Numbered from the stretch's first letter, positions 1-7,617 are shown. The stretch is DNA of 64,000 nt from Rhodobacteraceae bacterium CCMM004 (GCA_004005435.1 RZWH01000001.1:926894-990893); one strand, 5' to 3'. Notes: generated by a model not told the origin, from the letters alone. Program-made: numbers and translations.

Positions 1-553
1 GCATGTCGGTGCGGTCGGCGATGGCGGCCGAGAGCGCCAGGCGCGCCGCCTCGATCCCGGCCAGCCCGGTCTCCAGCGTCGACGCCGCGCTCTCCTGGAG
101 CGCCATCAGCATGGCAAGCTCGTCGAGATCGGCGCGCAGGTCGGCCACCTCGGCGCGGAGCGCAGGTGTCACATCGGACAGAATCATCCCGGCCCGCGCC
201 GTGCCCACCGCCCCGTCGGGGTGCAAGAGGAGCGACACCTCGGGCGCGGCGCCCAGGGTCATCAGCGCGCCGAGGAGCTGCGCCAGGCGCGCGCTCTCGG
301 CGTCGAAACCGGCGCGGATCGCGGCCTCGCGGGCGGCCGCGTCGCGCATCCCGCCGCGGAGCGCGGCCAAACCGTCCTCGTAGGCGCGCACGGCCGAGGT
401 CAGGGCCGCGACCCGGTCGGACCGGCGCTCGGCCGCCGCCATCTCGGCCGCGGCCGTCTCCAGAGCGGCGGCGGCGCGGCGGGCGGCGTCCGCCGGGTCG
501 GCGGCGGCGGCCGGACCGGCCAGGAGCAGGCCGACAAGCGCCGCGCGAATCAT
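1..553 (-). CDS. EnvC-like murein hydrolase activator, N-terminal part
   Basis: Reading the minus strand from the ATG at 553 gives a protein starting MIRAALVGLLLAGPAAAADP, a clear cleavable signal peptide. A long Ala/Arg/Glu-rich region predicted to be coiled coil follows, and the reading frame stays open to the window edge, so the C-terminus is missing. Its ATG overlaps the gpmI stop (ATGA). Coiled-coil periplasmic proteins with a degenerate LytM/M23 domain at this position downstream of gpmI are the EnvC-type amidase activators of Rhodobacterales. The LytM domain itself lies outside the window, so the assignment rests on the N-terminal half and the neighbourhood. Confidence 0.7.
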   Translation of the reverse strand, partial: MIRAALVGLLLAGPAAAADPADAARRAAAALETAAAEMAAAERRSDRVAALTSAVRAYEDGLAALRGGMRDAAAREAAIRAGFDAESARLAQLLGALMTLGAAPEVSLLLHPDGAVGTARAGMILSDVTPALRAEVADLRADLDELAMLMALQESAASTLETGLAGIEAARLALSAAIADRTDM

Positions 554-2070
554 CGGCGGATCAGGCTGATGCCGGTCATCTCGTCCGGCTGAGGCAGGCC
601 CATCAGCTGGAGCAGCGTCGGCGCCAGATCGGCCAGCCGCCCGTCGGCCAGCGCCGCGCCCTCGGGCCCGCCCACCATGATCACCGGCACCGGGTTCGTG
701 GTGTGGGCGGTGTGCGGCCCGCCCGTTTCCGGGTCGACCATGGTTTCGCAGTTGCCGTGGTCGGCGGTGACGATCATCGCCCCGCCGGCCGTCTCCAGCG
801 CCTCCAGGACCCGCCCCAGGCCGCGGTCCACCGCCTCGCAGGCGGCGATGGCGGCGCCCAGATCGCCGGTATGGCCCACCATGTCGGGATTGGCGAAGTT
901 GCACACGATGAGATCGTAGCCCTTGGCGATCGCCTCGACGAAACGGTCGGTGACCTCGACCGAACTCATCTCGGGTTGCAGGTCGTAGGTGGCGACCTTG
1001 GGGCTCTTGGGCATCGCCCGGTCCTCGCCCTCCTCGGGCGTCTCCTTGCCGCCGTTGAGGAAGAAGGTGACGTGGGGATATTTCTCGGTCTCGGCCAGGC
1101 GGAACTGGGTCAGCCCATGCCTGGCCACCCAGGCGCCCAGGGTGTTGACGATGTCCGCCTTGGGAAACATCGCCTGCATGAAGTCGGTGTGCCGGTCGGA
1201 ATACTCGACCATCCCCGCGGCCGCGGCCCAATCTGGGCGGGCGGACACGTCGAACTCGGCAAAGTCGGGATCGGCCAACGCCGAAAGGATTTCGCGCGCC
1301 CGGTCGGCGCGGAAGTTGACGAACAGCAGGCCGTCGCCATCGGCCGGCGCGACATAGCCGTCGAGCACGGTCGCGCGGATGAACTCGTCGGTCACGCCCG
1401 CGTCATACGCGGCGCGGGCGGCAGCGGGAGCGTCGGCCGCCTGGCGGCCCTTGCCCGACACCACCAGATCGAACGCCTCCTGCACCCGCTCCCATCGGGT
1501 GTCGCGATCCATGGCGTAGTAGCGGCCGACGACGGTGCCGATCCGCGCCCCCTCCGGGAGGTCGCCCGCCAGCTTCTGCACCTGGTCGGCGGCGGATTTG
1601 GGCGCCACATCGCGGCCGTCGGTGATCGCGTGGATCTGCACCGGCACCCCTGCGTCGGCGATGGCCCGGGCGGCGGCGGCGATATGATCCTGGTGGCTGT
1701 GCACGCCGCCGGGCGAGGCCAGGCCCATGACCTGCGCCGTGCCGCCCGTCTCCTTGAGCCGGGCGATCAAGTCTTGCAGGACCGCGTTGTCGAAGAAGCT
1801 GCCGTCCTCGATGGCCAGGTCGATCTGCCCCAGATCCATCGCCACCACCCGGCCGGCCCCGATGTTGGTATGCCCCACCTCGGAGTTACCCATCTGCCCG
1901 GTCGGCAGTCCCACGTCGGGCCCGTGCGTCGTCAACTGCGCCCGCGGCCCCGCCTGGGCGATGCGGTCGAAGTTGGGCGTGTCGGCCAGCGCCGGGGCGT
2001 TGTCGGCGCGGTCGTCGCGCAGACCCCAACCGTCGAGGATGCACAGGACGACAGGCTTTGGCGCGGGCAT
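550..2070 (-). CDS. gpmI: 2,3-bisphosphoglycerate-independent phosphoglycerate mutase
   Basis: A 506-residue enzyme that interconverts 3- and 2-phosphoglycerate in glycolysis and gluconeogenesis using two metal ions. It shows the N-terminal ILDGWG metal motif (residues 11-16), the phosphoserine motif GNSEVGHTNIGAGR with catalytic Ser near residue 63, VTADHGN in the C-terminal phosphatase half and PHTAHTTNPVPVI. Length matches the family (about 510). The start at 2070 was chosen because the protein begins at the conserved PVVLCILDGWG block and GGAGGGAG lies a few bases upstream; the longer open frame upstream is not conserved-looking. The stop overlaps the EnvC-like start, so the two are translationally coupled. 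Confidence 0.97.
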   Translation of the reverse strand: MPAPKPVVLCILDGWGLRDDRADNAPALADTPNFDRIAQAGPRAQLTTHGPDVGLPTGQMGNSEVGHTNIGAGRVVAMDLGQIDLAIEDGSFFDNAVLQDLIARLKETGGTAQVMGLASPGGVHSHQDHIAAAARAIADAGVPVQIHAITDGRDVAPKSAADQVQKLAGDLPEGARIGTVVGRYYAMDRDTRWERVQEAFDLVVSGKGRQAADAPAAARAAYDAGVTDEFIRATVLDGYVAPADGDGLLFVNFRADRAREILSALADPDFAEFDVSARPDWAAAAGMVEYSDRHTDFMQAMFPKADIVNTLGAWVARHGLTQFRLAETEKYPHVTFFLNGGKETPEEGEDRAMPKSPKVATYDLQPEMSSVEVTDRFVEAIAKGYDLIVCNFANPDMVGHTGDLGAAIAACEAVDRGLGRVLEALETAGGAMIVTADHGNCETMVDPETGGPHTAHTTNPVPVIMVGGPEGAALADGRLADLAPTLLQLMGLPQPDEMTGISLIRR

Positions 2071-2129
2071 GGGCGGCTCCCTCCGAGATGACGCGCTCTG
2101 TCTAGCGTGTCGCCGGGGCGGGCGAAACC

Positions 2130-2600
2130 TCAGCCGCGGTGATAGGGGGCTCCGGCCAGGATCGACGCGGCCCGGTAGAGCTGTTCGGCCAGCATCGCGC
2201 GGGCCAGCTTGTGCGGCCAGACCATGGCGCCGAAGGACAATCGCAGGTCGGCCTCGGCGACTAGGGCGGGGTCGAGCCCATCGGCACCGCCGATCAGGAA
2301 CGCCGCGGCGGCGCGTCCGCCGTCGCGCCACCCTGCCAACGTGTCGGCGAAGGCGGGAGAGGTCATCTGCCGCCCGCGCTCGTCCAGGGCACAGACGACC
2401 GCCCCCTGCGGCACCGCCCTGCGCAAGAGCGCCGCCTCGGCTGCCGGGCCGCCGCCCTTGCGGTCGTCGATCTCCTGGATGTCGAGCGGACCGAGCCCCA
2501 GGGGCCGCCCGGTGCGGCCAAACCTCTGGGCATAGTCCGCGACCAGCGCCGCCTCGGGGCCGGACTTCAGCCGCCCCACGGCGCAGATCGTCACCTTCAC
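2130..2600 (-). CDS. rlmH: 23S rRNA (pseudouridine1915-N3)-methyltransferase RlmH
   Basis: A 156-residue SPOUT methyltransferase that modifies pseudouridine 1915 in 23S rRNA. The protein begins VKVTICAVGRLKSGPE from a GTG, which fits the usual RlmH N-terminus and length. It contains the SAM-binding knot segment FLIGGADGL and ends in the typical GAPYHRG. It lies 7 nt downstream of the rsfS stop and 59 nt upstream of gpmI on the same strand, the common rsfS-rlmH pairing. No strong Shine-Dalgarno sequence is seen, so it probably depends on translation of rsfS. Confidence 0.95.
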   Translation of the reverse strand: MKVTICAVGRLKSGPEAALVADYAQRFGRTGRPLGLGPLDIQEIDDRKGGGPAAEAALLRRAVPQGAVVCALDERGRQMTSPAFADTLAGWRDGGRAAAAFLIGGADGLDPALVAEADLRLSFGAMVWPHKLARAMLAEQLYRAASILAGAPYHRG

Positions 2601-2607
2601 CGCGGGA

Positions 2608-2982
2608 TCAGTGCGCCGCGGTGCCCGCCGCCTGACCCGGTCCCACCCACATCTTTTCGAGCTGGTAGAACTCGCGCACCTCGGGGCGGAAGACATGGAC
2701 GATGACGTCGCCGGTGTCGATCAGCACCCAGTCGCCGGTATCCTTGCCCTCGACCTTGGAGAGGCGGCCGTGATCGTGTTTCAGCCGGTCGACCAGCTTG
2801 TCCGACATCGCCGTGACCTGCCGCGAGGATCGGCCCGAGCAAATCACCATGTAGTCGGCCATTTCGGATTTGCCGCGCAGATCGACGGTGACCACATCTT
2901 CGGCCTTGTCGTCGTCCAGCGATGTGAGGATGACCTTGAGCAGCGCTTCGCTGCTCAGCGGGTTGAATGCATCGGCACTCAT
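2608..2982 (-). CDS. rsfS: Ribosomal silencing factor RsfS
   Basis: A 124-residue RsfS/Iojap protein, which binds ribosomal protein uL14 and blocks subunit joining when nutrients are low. The core DYMVICSGRSSRQVTAMSDK and VHVFRPEVREFYQLEKMW are characteristic. The ATG at 2982 was chosen because the upstream frame lacks a start with a ribosome binding site and because the ATG overlaps the TGA of a 20-codon leader ORF (ATGA). The good Shine-Dalgarno sequence belongs to that leader ORF, so rsfS may be translated by coupling. The gene begins a run with rlmH and gpmI. Confidence 0.93.
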   Translation of the reverse strand: MSADAFNPLSSEALLKVILTSLDDDKAEDVVTVDLRGKSEMADYMVICSGRSSRQVTAMSDKLVDRLKHDHGRLSKVEGKDTGDWVLIDTGDVIVHVFRPEVREFYQLEKMWVGPGQAAGTAAH

Positions 2983-3041
2983 GGACCGAGCATCCGGTGC
3001 GGCCCGAACACCGGCCGCGTCGTGCGAAAGAGACAGGACAT
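2979..3041 (-). CDS. Possible 20-codon leader peptide in front of rsfS
   Basis: A strong Shine-Dalgarno AAGGAGG sits just before an ATG at 3041. The ORF reads MSCLFRTTRPVFGPHRMLGP and ends in a TGA that overlaps the rsfS ATG by ATGA. rsfS itself has no equally good ribosome binding site. The peptide has no run of one amino acid, so classical attenuation is not suggested; translational coupling is the simpler reading. No homologue is known to me. Confidence 0.4.
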   Translation of the reverse strand: MSCLFRTTRPVFGPHRMLGP

Positions 3042-3200
3042 CGTCCTCCTTTGCAGCGCGCCGACAATAGCCTCGGCGCAAGGCGTGGGGGCAATATAGG
3101 CGCCTCGGGCCGCTAGAACAATTGTCTCACCACACAGGACGGCACGGAACCGCCGGGCGCTGCGACGCTTTCCCATCGTGTTTCGTGTATGAGGTAGGAT

Positions 3201-3410
3201 ATGGTTCAATACAAAATCGGTGAGAACGTCGAATGGAACTGGGGCAACGGCACCGGCGAAGGCAAGATCCAGGAGCGCTTTACCGAGAAGGTGACGCGCA
3301 CCATCGACGGCACCGAGGTCACGCGCAACGCGACCGAGGACGACCCCGCCTATATGATCGAGCAGGAGGACGGCAGCCGGGTGCTGAAATCGGCCTCCGA
3401 GCTCAACTGA
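3201..3410 (+). CDS. DUF2945 / HVA1 tudor-domain small protein
   Basis: A 69-residue protein starting MVQYKIGENVEWNWGNGTGEGKI, with a GAGGTAGGAT ribosome binding site. The pattern (G-x-x-V-x-W-x-W-G then G-x-I and a C-terminal V-L-K-S-x-S-x-L) is that of the DUF2945 family, small SH3/tudor-like beta-barrel proteins often annotated as hypervirulence-associated. The molecular function is not established. It is followed on the same strand by the YihY/BrkB gene 22 nt downstream. A GGAAC at 3146 is followed only by a poor -10 match, so stress control is not claimed. Confidence 0.8.
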   Translation: MVQYKIGENVEWNWGNGTGEGKIQERFTEKVTRTIDGTEVTRNATEDDPAYMIEQEDGSRVLKSASELN

Positions 3411-3432
3411 TCGTCACCCCCGCCGGCCCGCG

Positions 3433-4434
3433 ATGAATGCGGGGCGCACAGGCGGGCTCCACCCGGGATTGAGCCGACGGGACTGGTGGCGGGCCGTGCG
3501 CGCCGTGTTCGTCCGCATGGACGAACGGAATCTGGGGCTGATCTCGGCTGGCGTCGCGTTCTACGGGATGCTGGCGCTGTTCCCAACCGTGGGCGCGATC
3601 ATCGCCGTCTGGGGCACGTTCGCCGACCCGGTGGTGGTCGAAGGGCAGATCGCCCTCCTCACCAACCTCGCGCCCCCCGACGCGCTGGCCATGATCGAAG
3701 ACCAGGTCGCGCAGATCCTGGCGGCGCGGGAGACCAACCTGGGCTGGGCCACGCTGATTTCGACCGGGATCGCTCTATGGGTGGCGCGGGCGGGGGTCGC
3801 GGCGCTGATTCGCGGGCTCAACTCCATCAATGGCGAGCGGAACCGCTCGGGCATCCGGCACATGATCGCCGCGTTCGGCGTCACCTTCCTCCTGATCGGA
3901 GTGGCCCTGGTGTCGCTGGCCAGCGTTGTGGTCCTGCCCATCGTTCTGGCTTTTCTCCCGCTGGGGTATTTCACGGGCCTCGCGCTCTCCAGCGTGCGGT
4001 GGGTCGTGGCGATCTCGGTGGTGCTGGCGGGGCTGGGAGTCGTCTATCGCTTCGGCCCGAACCGTCGCCATGCCCGCGCGGCGTGGATCACCCCCGGCGC
4101 CATCGTCGCAGTGGTGATTTGGGCCGCTGCGTCGTGGGGGTTTACCTACTACATCGCCAATTTCGGCAACTACAACGAAATCTACGGCGCCTTGGGCGCC
4201 GTCATCGCGCTGATGATGTGGCTCTATATCAGCGCCTTTGTCGTCCTGCTCGGTGCGGTGCTGAACGTCGAGTTGGAGCTGCGCACAGTGTCGGACAGCA
4301 CCGTAGGCCCCGCCAAACCTATGGGTCAGCGCGGGGCGGTGCCCGCCGACAGCCTGGCCCACGATGCGACCGCGCGCGAACAGTATCCCGACGCGCCGAC
4401 GATGTCTGAGAGCGAAAAGGCAGAGACGCTGTAG
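3433..4434 (+). CDS. YihY/BrkB family inner-membrane protein
   Basis: A 333-residue polytopic membrane protein. The N-terminal LGLISAGVAFYGMLALFPTV segment, the LWVARAGVAALIRGLN helix and the later block running from LGAVIALMMWLYISAF to LNVELE are diagnostic of the YihY/BrkB (formerly RNase BN) family. About six transmembrane helices are apparent, followed by a hydrophilic acidic tail. The cellular role is unknown. It follows DUF2945 closely and converges with the Crp/Fnr gene, whose stop is only 3 nt away. Confidence 0.88.
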   Translation: MNAGRTGGLHPGLSRRDWWRAVRAVFVRMDERNLGLISAGVAFYGMLALFPTVGAIIAVWGTFADPVVVEGQIALLTNLAPPDALAMIEDQVAQILAARETNLGWATLISTGIALWVARAGVAALIRGLNSINGERNRSGIRHMIAAFGVTFLLIGVALVSLASVVVLPIVLAFLPLGYFTGLALSSVRWVVAISVVLAGLGVVYRFGPNRRHARAAWITPGAIVAVVIWAAASWGFTYYIANFGNYNEIYGALGAVIALMMWLYISAFVVLLGAVLNVELELRTVSDSTVGPAKPMGQRGAVPADSLAHDATAREQYPDAPTMSESEKAETL

Positions 4435-4437
4435 CGG

Positions 4438-5166
4438 CTACATCAACGGGCGGATCGGCGCAGGCTCCAGCTCTAACTGCGCGATGGCCGCGAGTTCCTC
4501 CAGCTCCATCACCCGCAGCTCGCCGTTGCTCCACGTCACCAACTGCCGCTCGCGCAGCTTGGCCAAGGTCTTGTTGGTGTGGACCAGAGACAGGCCCAGC
4601 GCGTCGGCGAGGTCCTGCTGTTTGTAGGGAAAGCGGATGGTGTTGCCGTCCAATCCACCCAACGCGGTCATGCGGGCGTAGAGCTTCACGAAGGCCCAGG
4701 CGATTCGCTCCATGGCCGAGCGCTGGCCGACGGTCGCCAGGGCCTCGCCCAGAAAATGTTCTTCTGTAGCCACGAGCCAGGTCAGGTCGAACGCCCTCTG
4801 CGGCTGCGATCGGAAGAGGTGGAAGATCTCTGAGCGGTTGAAGACGCAGAGCCGCATATGCGTCGTACTCTCCACCGAGTGCTGCATCTCGCCCAGGATC
4901 CCGGACTGCATCCCCAGGAAATCGCCCGGGAGGACGAAGTTGATGACCTGGCGTCGACCGTCCGGCAATGTCTTGTAACGTAAGCCCATCCCATCCAGGA
5001 CGGTGTAGAGTTGCGGGCTCGTCGACCCCTCGGCGAGCAGCGGCGAACCCCCGTCGACGGTGAGTTCGCCGGTCTTGAACTTCTGCATAAACGCGACTTC
5101 CTCCTCACTGAACGGGGTGAAGAGGGGCATCTTGCGCAGCGGACAACTGGCACAGGCGGTGACCAT
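4438..5166 (-). CDS. Crp/Fnr family transcriptional regulator
   Basis: A 242-residue regulator with an N-terminal cyclic-nucleotide-binding-like beta roll (FLGMQSGILGEMQHSVES) and a C-terminal winged helix (FPYKQQDLADALGLSLVHTNKTL). The start MVTACASCPLRKMP has a GGAAGGAAT ribosome binding site. Only a CxxC pair (residues 5 and 8) is present at the N-terminus; the third N-terminal cysteine of classical FNR is missing, so an FNR-type 4Fe-4S cluster is doubtful. The effector is unknown. Divergent from the receiver-like gene at 5252. A weaker EcfG-type box (GGAAC at 5221-5217, N16, CATT) points toward this gene. Confidence 0.88.
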   Translation of the reverse strand: MVTACASCPLRKMPLFTPFSEEEVAFMQKFKTGELTVDGGSPLLAEGSTSPQLYTVLDGMGLRYKTLPDGRRQVINFVLPGDFLGMQSGILGEMQHSVESTTHMRLCVFNRSEIFHLFRSQPQRAFDLTWLVATEEHFLGEALATVGQRSAMERIAWAFVKLYARMTALGGLDGNTIRFPYKQQDLADALGLSLVHTNKTLAKLRERQLVTWSNGELRVMELEELAAIAQLELEPAPIRPLM

Positions 5167-5251
5167 TGAAAATTCCTTCCGGCTACGTCGTGGTTTAATG
5201 AGATGCCGCGACGAATGTTCCAGTATCGACGCCGAAAGGATGGCACCCATC

Positions 5252-5599
5252 ATGTCGCTAGACCAGCACCCGATCTATCTGGTGGTTCAGGACTCCATCG
5301 TCGTTGCCGATGATATCGCGGAGACGATCCGCGAATTTTCGGAAAATGCCGAGGTGACCCTGTGCCGCTCGCTCGAAGAGGCGCGCGATGTTCTGGCCCG
5401 TATCAGTCGCGTGGATTTTGCAGTACTGCCACGGTTGTCGGACGCAGAAGAGTTGATGCGCCAGTTGGCGCAATCGCGCACCCGAATCATCGTCACGTCG
5501 GATGGCGCTCCCGACGCGGAGGTGGGGCCGGTGTTCCTGCCCCTCCCCTTCACCGGAGATATGCTTAAGGACGCGATCCGTCGCGCCGGCCAGTCCTGA
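5252..5599 (+). CDS. Small receiver-like protein of unknown function
   Basis: About 115 residues (MSLDQHPIYLVVQDSIVVADD...), with an alternating beta/alpha pattern and a C-terminal VFLPLPFTGDMLKDAI that resembles the end of a response-regulator receiver domain (the K-P loop and helix 5). The phosphorylatable Asp-Lys constellation is not convincing, so it would be a degenerate stand-alone receiver. An alternative ATG lies at 5240 and the spacing of AAAGG does not decide between them. Its 3' end overlaps the convergent holin-like gene by 35 nt. Confidence 0.55.
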   Translation: MSLDQHPIYLVVQDSIVVADDIAETIREFSENAEVTLCRSLEEARDVLARISRVDFAVLPRLSDAEELMRQLAQSRTRIIVTSDGAPDAEVGPVFLPLPFTGDMLKDAIRRAGQS

Positions 5600-5957
5600 C
5601 GCGGCGCCCAGCGTCGAGGCCCATGAGAAAGGCGTCGATCAGACCTGCGGCTGCGGTCAGCGGGTCGGCTGCGGCCGTCGCCGTTGCCGTCGGCGGGACC
5701 GCCGCGACGGGCGGCGGCATCATCATCACCCTGCGACGCCCCAGCCCGATCAGGATCAGGCCGACACCGGCCAGGATCGAGCCGATAACCAGGGCCGCCA
5801 GCGCGGCGCCTATGGCCGCGGCGATGACGATCCACAGTGCCGCCACCAGAAACGCCACGCCCGCGAGGACAAAGGCCAGACCGACCGCCGTGAAGGCGGC
5901 CCGGCGCATCGCCAGATGCACCGACAGCCGGGCCTGAAGCAGGGCCGCTGCGATCAT
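5565..5957 (-). CDS. Holin-superfamily-III-like small membrane protein
   Basis: A 130-residue protein with two adjacent transmembrane helices (AFTAVGLAFVLAGVAFLVAAL and the next Ala/Ile-rich segment up to LILIGLGRRR), then a low-complexity Ala/Pro tail. This arrangement matches the phage-holin-family (DUF1469/YqjE-like) proteins that travel with DUF883 genes as envelope stress proteins; it is not evidence of a prophage. It starts 4 nt after the DUF883 stop, so the two form an operon likely driven by the EcfG-type promoter at 6372-6396. Confidence 0.72.
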   Translation of the reverse strand: MIAAALLQARLSVHLAMRRAAFTAVGLAFVLAGVAFLVAALWIVIAAAIGAALAALVIGSILAGVGLILIGLGRRRVMMMPPPVAAVPPTATATAAADPLTAAAGLIDAFLMGLDAGRRVRTGRRDGSRP

Positions 5958-5961
5958 CGGC

Positions 5962-6315
5962 TCACCGCCGCCCGGACAGGAGCCCGATCAGGAGGCCGAT
6001 CGCCGCGGCGATCCCCAGTGCCGTCACCGGGTTGGCGCGCACATAGCGCTCGGCGTCGTCCACCGCGCTCTCGGCCGTGCTGCGCAGCGCGGCGGCCTGG
6101 GCCTCGGCCTTGGATTGCAGCTCTTCGGCCTGGGCGCGTGCCTTGTCGGCGACGTCTTGCCCGCGGCTGCGGCCCATTTCGGTCAGGGTCTCGGCGATCT
6201 TGCCGATGTCGGCCTTGAGCATCTCGATCTGGCGGGACAGATCCTCGGAGCTGGGGGCGGTGGCCACCTGCTCCGTTTCGGCATTTTCGGATTTGAACTT
6301 GGCGGTTTGCGCCAT
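5962..6315 (-). CDS. DUF883 (ElaB/YqjD-like) membrane-anchored stress protein
   Basis: A 117-residue protein starting MAQTAKFKSENAETEQ. A long amphipathic region (IEMLKADIGKIAETLTEMG ... SAVDDAERYVRANP) leads to a C-terminal membrane anchor ALGIAAAIGLLIGLLSGRR, the hallmark of ElaB/YqjD/DUF883 proteins that tether ribosomes or act in envelope stress in enterobacteria. GGAG lies 8 nt before the ATG at 6315; a further in-frame ATG 4 codons upstream is less well placed. It forms an operon with the holin-like gene. Confidence 0.87.
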   Translation of the reverse strand: MAQTAKFKSENAETEQVATAPSSEDLSRQIEMLKADIGKIAETLTEMGRSRGQDVADKARAQAEELQSKAEAQAAALRSTAESAVDDAERYVRANPVTALGIAAAIGLLIGLLSGRR

Positions 6316-6371
6316 GGCGAACTCCATTCGTGCAGGGCCCGGCGAGAGCCGGGCGGGACAGCCATTGTTGC

Positions 6372-6396
6372 AACCCGGAGACACCGGCGAAGTTCC
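6372..6396 (-). promoter_or_regulatory. EcfG-type promoter toward DUF883
   Basis: On the minus strand GGAAC (6396-6392) is followed after exactly 16 nt by GGTT (6375-6372). The known EcfG consensus is GGAAC-N16/17-CGTT. It points at the DUF883-holin pair, whose start is 57 nt downstream of the -10 box. The motif match is observed; activity is inferred. Confidence 0.65.
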
Positions 6397-6406
6397 CCCT
6401 GGACGA

Positions 6407-6432
6407 GGAACAAATTCGCGCCGCCGCCGGTT
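6407..6432 (+). promoter_or_regulatory. EcfG-type promoter toward DUF1328
   Basis: GGAAC (6407-6411), 17 nt, then GGTT (6429-6432) (or CGGT after 16 nt). It points to the DUF1328 gene at 6476 and lies back to back with the promoter at 6372-6396, making a divergent stress promoter pair. Confidence 0.62.
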
Positions 6433-6475
6433 GTCCGCTCAACACCACGACCAAGCGTCACTGAAAGGACACGCG

Positions 6476-6634
6476 ATGCCCCTCCTGGCCGGAGCGTTCC
6501 TCATGTTGGCACTGGTGTCGGGATTGGCCGGGTTCGGCGGCGCGCCAGCGTCGTTCGCGGGACCCGCACAGCTGTTGTTCTTCGTGTTCGTCACGGGGTT
6601 CGTTCTGGCTGCAATCTTTCGGTTCACCCGATAG
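6476..6634 (+). CDS. DUF1328 small membrane protein (YtjA-like)
   Basis: A 52-residue protein, MPLLAGAFLMLALVSGLAGF, then FAGPAQLLFFVFVTGFVLAA and FRFTR, with two short transmembrane helices. This is the DUF1328/YtjA pattern (hydrophobic, G-G-A turn, A-x-x-L-F-F-V-F). AAAGGAC gives a ribosome binding site. Such proteins are recurrent members of the alphaproteobacterial general stress regulon; their biochemical role is unknown. Confidence 0.85.
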   Translation: MPLLAGAFLMLALVSGLAGFGGAPASFAGPAQLLFFVFVTGFVLAAIFRFTR

Positions 6635-6662
6635 GCGCCATGCCGGCAGGGAGCAGAACGAC

Positions 6663-6698
6663 AAAAAACGGCGGGCCGGTCCAGAGATGGACCGGCCC
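6663..6698 (-). terminator. Rho-independent terminator of phyR
   Basis: A perfect 10-bp stem GGGCCGGTCC / GGACCGGCCC with a 6-nt loop (6673-6698) lies just after the phyR stop. On the minus strand it is followed by GCCG and six T residues (6668-6663). Confidence 0.8.
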
Positions 6699-6724
6699 AA
6701 CTTACATCGGCTCTGCGCCGCGGT

Positions 6725-7552
6725 TCAGGACGTGGATTGAAGCGTTTCCGTCGACGAAAAGAACATCGCCTGGCTGACCGCGCTACGCACCTGGTCCTCG
6801 CTGTAGGGCTTGGAGATCAGGAACGCCGGCTCCGGCTTCTCCCCCGTCAGCAGGCGCTCGGGGAACGCGGTGATGAAGATGACCGGGAGGCTCCCGAACT
6901 GCTTGAGGATGTCGTCCACCGCGTCGATGCCCGACGAGTTGTCGGCGAGCTGGATGTCCGAGAGGATCAGATCGGGCTTGTCCGACGCGGCCAGGTCGAC
7001 GGCGGCGGCGCGGGTGCGGGCGATGCCGGTCACCTCGTGCCCCATCTCCGAGACGATGGAGTGGATGTCCATGGCGATGATCGCCTCGTCCTCGATGATC
7101 ATGATCCGGCCGGCCATCGACCGCTCCATCTCGGCGATGGCGATCTGCACCAGTTCCTCGGCCTCTTCGGGGGGGACGTCCATGATCTGACCCACCTGGG
7201 CGAACGAGAACCCCTCGATCGTCGCCAGGAGCAGAGCCTCGCGGGTGTTGTTCGTCAGCCCCGACATGTGATCCAGCGCGCGGCTCTCCAACCTGGTCGC
7301 GGTGTCCTCGGTATCCGCCGTCGGCGCACCGGCGGTGATCCAGATCCGGTGGAACGCCCGGAACAGAGCGACCTTGGGCGCCAAGTCGTTGTCGAAGATC
7401 GACCGGTCCTGCAAGATTGCCTCGAGCGTCGCCGCGGCATAGGTGTCGCCGGTCCCTTGAGCCCCGGTCAACGCACGGGCATAGCGCCGCAGATATGGAA
7501 GGTCGGATCCGATGGTTGCCGCGAGGTCTGCCTGCGCAGTCGGGTCGGTCAT
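6725..7552 (-). CDS. phyR: PhyR anti-anti-sigma response regulator
   Basis: A 275-residue protein with the two-domain order that defines PhyR: an EcfG-like sigma domain (residues about 1-145: LPYLRRYARALTG ... EGFSFAQVGQIMDV) and a C-terminal receiver (about 148-265) with the phosphorylatable D199 in LILSDIQLAD and FITAFPERLL plus the ISKPYS lysine. When phosphorylated, PhyR sequesters NepR and frees EcfG. It is divergent from nepR-ecfG across a 123-nt region that holds overlapping EcfG-type promoters, giving positive autoregulation, and it ends in a clear terminator. Confidence 0.97.
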   Translation of the reverse strand: MTDPTAQADLAATIGSDLPYLRRYARALTGAQGTGDTYAAATLEAILQDRSIFDNDLAPKVALFRAFHRIWITAGAPTADTEDTATRLESRALDHMSGLTNNTREALLLATIEGFSFAQVGQIMDVPPEEAEELVQIAIAEMERSMAGRIMIIEDEAIIAMDIHSIVSEMGHEVTGIARTRAAAVDLAASDKPDLILSDIQLADNSSGIDAVDDILKQFGSLPVIFITAFPERLLTGEKPEPAFLISKPYSEDQVRSAVSQAMFFSSTETLQSTS

Positions 7553-7585
7553 GGGCGATATGTCCTGATTATTGGAGAAGTCTTT

Positions 7586-7611
7586 GGAACCGAACGTCAG
7601 CCCCGTCTGTT
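7586..7611 (+). promoter_or_regulatory. EcfG-type promoter toward nepR-ecfG
   Basis: GGAAC (7586-7590), 17 nt, TGTT (7608-7611), one mismatch in the -10. It points to nepR at 7676 and physically overlaps the opposite promoter at 7593-7617. Confidence 0.55.
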
Positions 7612-7617
7612 GGTTCC
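7593..7617 (-). promoter_or_regulatory. EcfG-type promoter of phyR (perfect consensus)
   Basis: On the minus strand GGAAC (7617-7613), exactly 16 nt, CGTT (7596-7593), a full match to the consensus known for EcfG sigma factors. The -10 box ends 41 nt before the phyR start codon. Confidence 0.8.

Noticed and set aside
3146..3171. GGAAC upstream of DUF2945 as an EcfG promoter
   Set aside because: The -10 position reads GCTT or CTTT, only a partial match; not listed as a promoter.
5565..5957. Prophage remnant, because of a holin-family protein
   Set aside because: The protein is the DUF883-associated envelope type, no other phage gene is near, and it shares a stress-type promoter.
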